Source of the DNA: Ascaris suum
Lineage: Eukaryota > Nematoda > Chromadorea > Rhabditida > Ascarididae
Direction of reading: 5' to 3'
Assembly: GCA_013433145.1 (NCBI GenBank)
Contig: CM024178.1
Coordinates: 8,851,260-8,915,259 of the forward strand
Length of the DNA: 64,000 nucleotides
A program made the translations under genes and the position numbers. Of the stretch, positions 48,798-64,000 are shown in pieces. Every line of letters begins with the position of its first letter. Positions within the stretch are counted from its first letter, which is position 1. A model generated the notes under the pieces. It saw only the letters and a list, made by a program, of their open reading frames with translations, did not search any database and was not told the DNA's origin.

Positions 48798-50786
48798 ATG
48801 TTAATAGGTGCATTGGTAAATGTAACACGTTCGGCGATCACAAGTATCGCCTCATTTGGTGGTCGTTGTGCACCTGCTTATATTCCTCCCATATATTTAC
48901 AGCCTATTTGCCAACTTCATAATAGTTGTACACTATGGCGTGAGAATATTTTACAGGTAAGCATCATCGATAAGGTGTATATTTGGTGACGGGTAAAAAT
49001 TATCAATACTGTAAACCGTCTTATATTTGCCCAAGATATTGTATAAACCCTTTTTTTTCCGATCCTAAAGGTAAATACCTCAAATGCTTTAAGTTGATAT
49101 ATTTTAATCTTTATTTGTAGAAGTGGGCGATGATTGTAGAATAAGACACGCTGATCGAAGAGAGTCGTTTTTATTATTGGGTTTATCCAGAGGAGAGAGG
49201 GGGGGGGGAGGGGGAGGAGGAGAGAAGGTGGAGAGGCGAGTCTTAGTATCTGTCGTAATTTTTGCATTTTCATTTTACTAGTTTTGCATTAATTTTATAC
49301 CTGTTTAGGGTATTGGTTAAAGGTAATTAAAGGTAAATCATATAATTTTTATTATTATCCACTTTTTATTTATTAAATATCAATTAATATAAGCATAAAA
49401 TATAGTTCCTTATTTATAGTTTATTCATTATCGAAATGGACCACCAAAACGGCGAAGTCGTAGCAAAGATAAAAGCGTTATAAGTGGTTATAATCATTTC
49501 AGAGGAATCGTTCTTAAAAGTACGTTTTTTTTTTTATTCGTAAATAAATTTAATTTAATTTAATGATGATTGGATTTGTTTTTATTTATGCTGAGGTTAG
49601 GTGCAGAGGTGGAAATTAGGAGGAGAATTGAGATGCGATTCCGGAAATGATCATATAACCGGAAATTGGAGGTGGGGAAGAATTCAAGATTTTCAAGTGC
49701 TAGATCTTTCATCTTTGATGAGTGGAATGAATTTCAAAAAACGATGGACTACTATAGGAGGATACTTTAGTAGTTCTGTGGAAAAACCCGTTCGGATATT
49801 ATACTTGTTTGATGATACTATATTTACTTGAATGATGACGATAGATTTCGTTCATGCCAGCAATAAGTTACTTCAACGATTTCATTTTTTTTTTTTTTTG
49901 CTTCATTTTATTACCCCAATGGGCTTCAAAGTGCTGTCCTACTGTCGTTTTTCGTGTTATCCTGAAACCGTGCTAAGTTTGGTATATTCAGCGGTTATTC
50001 GGCATCCAAAGAAGCCGAATTCTGGGAATCGTAAGTGTGCAATTGTTCGTCTCAGTACAGGTGCTGAGGTTTGTGCATATATTCCAGGTATAGGACATAA
50101 TCTACAAGAACATTCTCAGGTTTATGCTTTGCTTCTATTGAAAGATTATTTTCTTTTGAATGAATTTCTTTAGAGTTAAATAGTACTTAGATTTTTTTTT
50201 CTTTAATATTCAGTCATTTTTGTAGATCAGTTATTGATTTCTACACTTTCTTATATCATATAGTTTCTAGTTTTATAGTAGTTTCAATTTTTTTTCGTAA
50301 AAAGGGCATGGAGTTGTATGAGAAATTGAAAATTTAATCATTGTTGATGCTGTGGGATAAAATTGCCGATATTTCCTCAATATGATTGATGTTGAAGGAA
50401 TTAATTCTCTCTGAACGGTTTCAAATTTCTTTCAGTCATTTTGCAGCAAAAAATTTTGCTAACGAGCGAGAACCGTTTAAATTTTTCTTCGATTCTTTCG
50501 TCCAATGATTTACGTAAGTATTTGCAAATTTGAGACATTGACAAATAGCTATGTGACGTTGGAAATGCTTTTTCAAATGCGATATAAATTGTGCAATCCA
50601 ATCCCTCTTGAAATTGGATACCGCCTAGACTTCCTCCTGTTTGTCACTACCACCTTTTATACCACCAACGTTTTAATATTATAGGTATTAGTTCGTGGTG
50701 GACGACGAAGAGATCTGATTGCGGTAAAGGCAAATATCATTCGAGGCAAATATGATTGTGCACCTGTCAAGGTGGCTAAAAAATAG
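48798..50786 (+). CDS. MRPS12: Mitochondrial small ribosomal subunit protein uS12m, 162 aa, 4 exons
   Basis: Exons are 48798-48956, 49420-49519, 49992-50119 and 50685-50786, with phases 0, 1, 0. uS12 sits at the decoding centre of the small subunit. Residues 1-53 form a basic/hydrophobic extension ([18 protein letters not shown]), fitting a mitochondrial targeting presequence. The S12 core follows: NGPPKRR, FRGIVLK, then [38 protein letters not shown] and [10 protein letters not shown]. These match the S12 consensus (KKPNSALRK, [21 protein letters not shown]). The usual DLPGV is DLIAV here, an oddity in a normally invariant loop. Exon 3 could be misread further upstream, but only the ATTCAG|CG acceptor restores phase and the expected Thr. 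TTTTCAG 6 nt before the ATG fits SL trans-splicing. Confidence 0.93.
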
Positions 50787-52828
50787 TGGCCACACCTGTA
50801 CAGAACTGACTTCTCGTTTAGTAAACTAGTTGTATGTTGCAGCCGTTGCTCGGTCCTTTCAAACTAAAGCTCTTATGTTGTCGAATGTCATAAAAGGCCA
50901 GCGTTGAATCTGGTCGGGACCGAGGTCGGATTTAATTCCTATGCTTGGAATCTTTGCATCCCTCCTCCCCTTGGAGGCGACTTGAACAACCGCACTATTC
51001 CATGGAAACCTTTCTGGGATACCTCGGGGTACTACCACCGGGTGGAGCTATAAGGCTTTTTAGTCTTAAACTAGATCCCAGCTGGCTGAAACTGGCGAGA
51101 CAGGACATCATGAAAAGTGAACAGATAGAAGAAATGTTTTATTCCACGAATATTCAACCTCACCTTACAATATAGTCAACAAATAAAACCTTGTGACAAT
51201 ACTGTTGCGTACTCAAACAAATCCTTCGACGGTATGAGCTGACTGAATTCGGTGATAATTTCGACAATACCAGGTAGGTGGTTGTTCTCGAAAAATTATA
51301 CCCCCTCAAATATGTCCGAAGACCGGGACACATCGTCATTCAGCATTGAACAGTATCCTTCAACCCTGAAGCAGCATAGCGCTCATATATCGATCGTGAG
51401 AGAATTGTTAGCGCTCAGTGAACCAACAGACACCGGATGAAGTAATGGCGGAAGGAAGAAGTGTGCCATGTCACACAATATGAAGGAATTCGTGGATAAG
51501 TTTCCATGTCCACCATCATTGTTTATGTCCGAGGATGAACAGGCACCATCAAGGTAAATGCTAGTTCTCACCTCCTATAACCCACGAAAACGGCATTCAG
51601 GAGTATCATTCACCGCGAACGGATACGATAGGCGGATATTCCGGGATCAACCGTTGGGTTATCCATTTCTATTTATCTCTTATTTTTATAGAGCATCCCA
51701 ACAAACAGGAAAAAGAAAAGACTCGACAAATATCATGCCAAAATATTTGAATGAATTGTACAAGGAATTCGTCCGATCCCATTAAAATTCCCTCTCACAG
51801 ACCCCATAGATCAGTCATTTTTCATTCAGCCAACACTCTACAGAAGAAGCGGGAAAAAAACACGAAATAGTAAGAACAATAAACGATTACTAAAAAAATA
51901 AAAAATAAAATAACAAAAAGGATAGAAGTTGCTAATCGATCTTATCAGTTAAAGGAACCGACCTTATCAGAAGTGACATCAAAAAGACAATAGGCAAATC
52001 AACGAAAGAAAGAGATACAAACAGCAATCATTTAAAGCAATCAAGGAATGAGTGACTCAACGACCATTCAATAGCCAATGATTGTAATGCTTTGTATTAT
52101 CATATCATATTAGTGATACAGCCTTATCATCTCATATACGGAATATTCATTCATATGCCAACGTTAATGAAATTAGTTGAGATAGAAACCTCACCGTCAC
52201 GGTCTTTTAATGCGCATATATATCGTAATCGATAATCTTGATTAAGGGATACCGGTGCACCATATCAGGTGTAAACCTTACTTCTAGGTTCCAATTTAAA
52301 CTCAAATTTGAAATGTATATGATGATGGCTTTATGAATCAAAGAATTGCCTAAGAGGAGATAAAGTTTTCACGAAAACATATCTGCGCCGGTGCAAAATC
52401 TTACCACTATCATCATCAAGTTATTATTGACACCTACGAGCAATGTCATACCTGGTATCATTCATAAAAATTGGACACTTCGCATGGAAAAGGCGATCCC
52501 CTTTTAAAAAGTCGAATAAGGTTGTCCCTCGACATTGTCCACTGAACGCATAAAAAAAGAAACAAATATCAGCGAATAACCATTATACCTTTCTTAGAAT
52601 ATTTTCAAAACAAGCAAGGTGCATGCCCAGGACAGAGCAGAAATGTCCCACCTTCAGGCGTTACATTCCTGCGATTATTAGACAACACACCTGTGCAAGC
52701 TACCTTCGTCATACCTGTGCATTTCCACTTCACCATTCATATGAAGATACTCCAGATTCAAGTTTGTTATCAGTGTTTTATGGAAGAAAAGTCGAACGAA
52801 AAGAAAGTTTCAATAAACATCCAGCACA
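50787..52828. other. GC-richer spacer between convergent MRPS12 and SAM synthetase genes
   Basis: About 50870-51800 is more GC-rich than flanking DNA and open in several overlapping plus-strand frames. One (about 50880-51056) reads with NLCIPPPLGGDLNNRTIPWK and another (50945-51175) with YLGVLPPGGAIRLFSLKLDP. No splice pattern unites them, so they may be a decayed gene or 3' UTR. A possible MRPS12 poly(A) signal AATAAA lies at 51182-51187. 51800-52600 is ordinary AT-rich sequence. Confidence 0.4.
51468..51785 (+). CDS. Possible two-exon C-terminal fragment or 59-aa protein, unassigned
   Basis: Block 1 (51468-51553) reads MSHNMKEFVDKFPCPPSLFM and ends AG|GTAAAT in phase 2. Block 2 (51692-51785) follows TTTTTATAG, restores phase and ends LNELYKEFVRSH then TAA. 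Upstream, the same frame is open back to an in-frame TGA (51439-51441), beyond which another 62 open codons precede it (51252-51438, includes EQYPSTLKQHSAHISIVREL). That pattern could mean a broken gene or a missed intron. I do not recognise the product. Good splice sites and codon character are the only support. Confidence 0.35.
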
Positions 52829-60089
<7,261 letters not shown>

Positions 60090-60102
60090 CGAAATACACC
60101 AC

Positions 60103-61585
60103 CTGCAATTCAAGCTCAAGTACCGAGTTCAAGAACTCAACCGCTCGGAGTACGACTTCAATGCAACAATAGCCTCAACTAGTCGACGCTAAATTGCACA
60201 AAGCAATGCGCACGCGCAAGCGCCACACACACCACACACAGAGAACACGATCAATACGAACGGATGTATAGAGGGTACACAACTTCGAACGGGCGTAACC
60301 GTGCCAGGAACAAGCTCCTCCTCCCTTGCAACTCTCCATTTTCCCTCTCCCTCTCCCTCTCTAAGAAGCTGAGTCAACTAGAGCATATTTCCCAACCGTA
60401 GCGCTTTCATCGGTTTCCATTGTTAAAAACCTAAACGTATGACGTATAAAACCAAACATCAGCATCAAACGCAAAAATTGTTTATTGCATATTGCATATT
60501 GCATTACGAAATAAATGCAATGCAAAATTATGGGTTTAAAAATAACAAAGAAAAAAATTGTTTTACAAAGTTTTATAGAGGTATTCAATTCGGTGGGAAA
60601 ATATTTATCGCAAAGTTACCTTTAAAGGTAATAAAACCATTTTGAAATACCGCTCATTCTAAATTCCACCCATGAATTTAATTATAATTGCAAATAAAGA
60701 CTATGTCTTCGAGCTATAGGGGTGGTCGCCGCAAACACATTGAAACGAAAAATCTATAAGCCTTAAAGATGCCGACAATAAGGGTATAGACAGAGGGTTT
60801 TCGGTTCATGAGTGCGTAATCGATTTATGATGCCTAAGGTTTCAGTATATTCGAGCGTTGACTCGATTTTCCAGATGGGTAGAGGGAGATGGGAGGGGGG
60901 GGGGGGTTGAAATGAGAATTACGGTAAATTCAGGTCATCAGTACTAATGGATCGGAGTGTAATATTTATTATCATATCCATTTACAAATTCAACATTTTT
61001 TTATCGTAACATATCCGTGATGTCTATTCAGCATGCCACTATGTCATCATCACCGGAAATATGCAAATAAGGCGTTCACAACTAATCACCTATATAAAAG
61101 TATATTGTGCAATATAATTTACGAGAGACTTTCGCCGAATAAACCGATAGACTATCCGACAAACAAACAGACATCTATGGACACCCCCCTCCCCTCCCCG
61201 AAAGTGCACAAATTTTTAGATCTTCAAATAAAAAAAGAAGAAAGAGGTAAAATATAGATCTTATTTGAAAATGATAACAAATCGGTTAGAATAATGCATG
61301 CAAAGAAATAAAGTAGAATTAAAACAATAAAATATTAAACACTAGAAAATAAAAGAGAGCAAATAGAAAATGCAAATCAACAATATTAAATGAAGAAGGA
61401 AAAGAAGAAAAGCAAAAAAAAAATCTCAAGCTATAAATGTAAGAAAATGAATTTTAAAAAGTATAGAGAGGCAGGTAAGTCATACAGGTACACTTTCATC
61501 GATTTTGAAAAAAAAAAAAAGATTATCTTCAGAAGTTAACGAATGAGGTGAAATCTACCTTGGGAAATCTAATTTTGAAATCCCA
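60103..61585. other. Region upstream of SAM synthetase
   Basis: A CA-rich run (60220-60245) and CCCTCTC repeats (60335-60360) may belong to the promoter. A minus-strand 19-codon ORF (60362-60421, METDESATVGKYALV) could be a small upstream ORF. No other gene is seen; 61350-61450 is purine-rich. Confidence 0.4.
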
Positions 61586-61955
61586 TTAATCTTGGAAGAA
61601 AGTATCTAACAAAGGATCTAAATTAAATCTTTTTTTAGCCTCGGGCAAACAAGCGTCAAATGCCTCATCGGAAGTGGAAATGCGCTCAACCCACTTACAT
61701 AAAATCACGAAAAGATGGTGTCGAACACTCTTATCAATGCAGTAGTGATAAGAGGAGTCGAACACTCTTATCAATGCAGTAGTGATAAGAGGAGTCGAAC
61801 ACTCTTATCAATGCAGTAGTGATAAAGACCAAATTTAATAAAAAAATTCATCGATAGAGATTTATGCAAATTTCCAAACATATGAACAATACCACCTAAT
61901 AACGTACCGCCCAATGTGATTTCATCTTCCACCATATTTGCCTATTCGGAGCTTA
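61586..61955 (-). pseudogene. Putative coding block broken by a 37-bp triplication
   Basis: On the minus strand, a frame starting at an ATG near 61940 (MVEDEITLGGTLLGGIVHMF) runs into tandem copies of a 37-bp unit. A second frame emerges from the last copy and runs to a stop at 61586 (CKWVERISTSDEAFDACLPE, then KKRFNLDPLLDTFFQD). The two extra copies add 74 bp, which is not a multiple of three, so the frames disagree. With one copy the two parts would share a frame. I do not recognise the product. Either the triplication broke a gene, or it lies in an intron ending at TTGATAAG, or the assembly is wrong. An acceptor-like CACTTTTAG lies about 40 nt upstream of the ATG. Confidence 0.4.
61721..61825. 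repeat. 37-bp perfect tandem repeat, nearly three copies
   Basis: TCGAACACTCTTATCAATGC starts at 61721, 61758 and 61795, so the period is exactly 37 bp. The third copy lacks its last six bases. The copies are identical, which indicates recent duplication. Confidence 0.9.
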
Positions 61956-61959
61956 TAGC

Positions 61960-63720
61960 ATTCACAGCATTCTAAAAGTGAACTTATATTTAACGGTAGA
62001 TTTGTGAGGTAAGGTTTATACCATTCATAAACCTCTAAACGAATAAATGTCCGAGGGAAAATGGGCAAGGTATAGACGGCATATTCCGGAAAACTTTGCG
62101 TGTTCGTGGATTCTGCTGCTAATAAAATATACATATATACATTTTTTTAAAACATACATTTCCATATATTTCAGTTTTGCTGGTAATTTTCTCTCTATTC
62201 GTTATGCCAGTATACCAGAAAATAAACTCAGTGTGTCAATTCGAGATAAAGGTCTATATATAAAGGAGGGAAGGGAATTTGTGTGAGGTTTGCAACCTGG
62301 AATGAGGAGGGGGGGGGGGGGGAGGAAAGGCCTATAGGAAAGACGATTTAAAAATGAGCAAATATATTAAACTTGCAAAAACATTAAAACTGGATGCTGA
62401 GTATTATAATCGATGAATGAAATAAATTTGAAAAATGTTTTTTTTTTTTTTGGAAATGAAAAATTTCCAAAGAAAAAAAAATAAATAAACGAAATGAAAA
62501 TTCTGAAATGAGAAAAATCCGCTCTTCCCATTAAATTATTCAAATAATCTATCATTTGCCAATGAGATGATCACATAAAATGAGTACAACATCGTTCGGA
62601 TCGTCATAAATAGAGTACATTCATATTTATGGATTAGTAAATAAGGATGAAAGAGATGAAAGTTGTCACATATTGGAAGAAGACATTATACTTTCGTGTA
62701 AGGATCGATTGATCGACGAATTCAATATTGCTTGTTGAGTATTGCGCTAACTCGAGAGCAATACCCTGAGAAATGCAGAAAAAGTACCTTACAACAACCT
62801 CCTCCCCCCCCCCCCCCTCTCTATTACATCCCCATCCCCTTTCCTCACCCTCTCTCCTTCTCCTCTCTAACCAGAAAAAAAAGTTTTTGTGATATAGTGC
62901 TAAAAGTTGAAACTAATAAGCAAAGACCTATTAAACGTAAGTGTTGAGCTGGAAGAAAGACTAGGAACTTATCTCCGAGGCTCATACTCAATAGAATATA
63001 AAATTTATTTTTTGTGCCACCTCTTTGATTATCGTGGCGATTGTTTGCCCGACCAATCCTTCTCTAGTAGATTGTTAGCAGTTAGAGTTTATGCTTAGCT
63101 TTAAGGTTAACCTTAGGCTACCTTTTAATACCTCAGGCTACCTAAGCGGAACAAGTGAACAGAACATTTTCCCATCTCCTAAAGCACTACCGATCTGCCG
63201 GAGGTGCGCTCGTTGTAAATATATTTGTCCCTCACCCCCACCCCTCCCCCTGCCCCTCCCCCTTCCCTCCCCCCTCTCCCCTCCCCACTCCTGAACCTCT
63301 GGCCACCTTGAATTGCATTTATCTTCGCTTGGAGCTTTTTCTTTTAAAGTGGAATAACTTGAGAAGTCCTTAGTGTTTTATGCAACGACAATAAGTTCGA
63401 CTTGGCTTACTATGTTGTTTGAAATAAAACCCGGACGATTAAAAACCTCCCGATACTTGTGGTAGGGAGACATATTGAAAGGTCAAGAACAAATCCGGTC
63501 TTCACCCATGTTGGAGATGGGTAGAAAGTGGTCGAACTATGAGCACTAGGTTTAACTTATCCCGATATGATGGTGGATTAAACCTGGTGATGATTGTGAT
63601 TTTAGAGCGTTTGTGGTGGAGATGTTATGAATTAAATTCAGTAGTTTCTATGTGCTCGATAATTTTTTTTTAGCGTGATTGTAATGATGCTTGAGAGTAA
63701 GAGTTTAAATTAATTCATTG
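61960..63720. other. Region with scattered weak exon-like blocks
   Basis: A minus-strand block at about 62030-62115 (after TTTATTAG, ending GAG|GTTTAT) is open in more than one frame (includes SFPEYAVYTLPIFPRTFIRL). C-rich runs lie at 62805-62818 and 63235-63290. Nothing here is firm enough to call a gene apart from the candidate exon at 62875-62936. Confidence 0.4.
62875..62936 (+). CDS. Candidate internal exon, possibly the start of a BTB domain
   Basis: Bounded by CTCTAACCAG and C|GTAAGT, it encodes KKSFCDIVLKVETNKQRPIK, entering in phase 2 and leaving in phase 1. CDIVLKVE resembles the first strand of BTB/POZ domains (CDVVLxVEG...). The next BTB residues (AHRxVLAxxS) were not found in the remaining 1 kb, so the assignment is weak. 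Confidence 0.2.
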
Positions 63721-63728
63721 CCGGGGAA

Positions 63729-63836
63729 ATGATTTTCGCCCGTGGGGAGATGCCGCATTCAAAAATAATTTTCGTAATAAAGGGATCTCGACGAAGAGAT
63801 ACTGGTAGACAACTCCTCGAAAGAAAGATTGTGAAG
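63729..63836 (+). CDS. Candidate first exon at the right edge, unassigned
   Basis: An ATG at 63729 opens 36 codons (MIFARGEMPHSKIIFVIKGS ... LLERKIVK) ending at AAG|GTAAAT in phase 0. The block is GC-richer than the surroundings. The opposite strand is also open from the window edge (64000) down to about 63716, about 94 codons including SVHIVFQVGRLGIILPHYLT. The true strand is therefore undecided. Confidence 0.25.
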
Positions 63837-64000
63837 GTAAATATGCTCCTGTGAGGTAATGAGGTAGTATTATGCCAAGGCGGCCCACTTGAAAGACGAT
63901 GTGGACCGATGCGATAGAGGAGGGAACACCAACGAAAGATTTAGGCCGGGTAATGCAGAGTGGAATCCTTTTGATGCTGCAGTCTCCGATATGGTCCCTT

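Noticed and set aside
49832..50173. Reading MRPS12 exon 3 from an ATG at 49832
   Set aside because: It would add unrelated residues before the conserved KKPNS. The ATTCAG acceptor at 49991 gives the right phase and the expected S12 sequence.
51252..51571. Selenocysteine reading of the in-frame TGA at about 51439
   Set aside because: There is no selenoprotein-like context, and nematodes have very few selenoproteins. A missed intron or decay is simpler.

Overview
This is an AT-rich (roughly 70% A+T by eye) eukaryotic nuclear window. Six intron-containing protein genes can be rebuilt exon by exon, and every splice phase closes. The organism is most likely a nematode. The reasons are the SAM synthetase sequence, the compact orthologs, and splice-acceptor-like motifs (TTTTCAG, TTTTAG, TTGCAG) 4-81 nt upstream of several start codons, as expected for spliced-leader trans-splicing. 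The species cannot be named. There is no sign of bacterial or viral sequence.

Layout. 1-13.5 kb is gene-poor and holds microsatellites, minisatellites, a roughly 1 kb inverted-repeat transposon-like element (3976-4962), a strong hairpin (7664-7714) and a tRNA-like sequence. 13.6-18.7 kb (+) is a 127-residue single-pass membrane protein of unknown function; its 3.8 kb second intron carries a composite repeat element. 23.9-30.7 kb (-) is a neurensin-family two-pass membrane protein (258 aa); one of its introns holds a GC-rich insert with 12-bp flanking direct repeats. 31-39 kb is mostly repeats and AT-rich sequence, with a degenerate Tc1/mariner-like transposase fragment beside a long (TA)n tract and one unassigned ORF. 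39.6-50.8 kb (+) is a same-strand cluster: NDUFA1 (70 aa), an HSPBAP1-type JmjC protein (431 aa), a possible 41-aa membrane micropeptide, and mitochondrial ribosomal protein S12 (162 aa). 52.8-60.1 kb (-) is S-adenosylmethionine synthetase (10 exons, 421 aa). 60.4-64 kb holds weak candidates, one of them broken by a 37-bp triplication.

The identified genes are housekeeping or neuronal-type animal genes: respiratory complex I, the mitochondrial ribosome, methyl-donor synthesis, a 2-oxoglutarate oxygenase and a vesicle membrane protein. NDUFA1 and MRPS12 both serve mitochondria and share a strand, but an operon is not shown. Of 26 rebuilt introns, 8 end in AAG and 1 in GAG, an unusually relaxed 3' splice site. 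The less explained parts are the intron-borne composite element, the long-TIR element, the perfect palindromes, the micropeptide and several protein-like GC-rich blocks.
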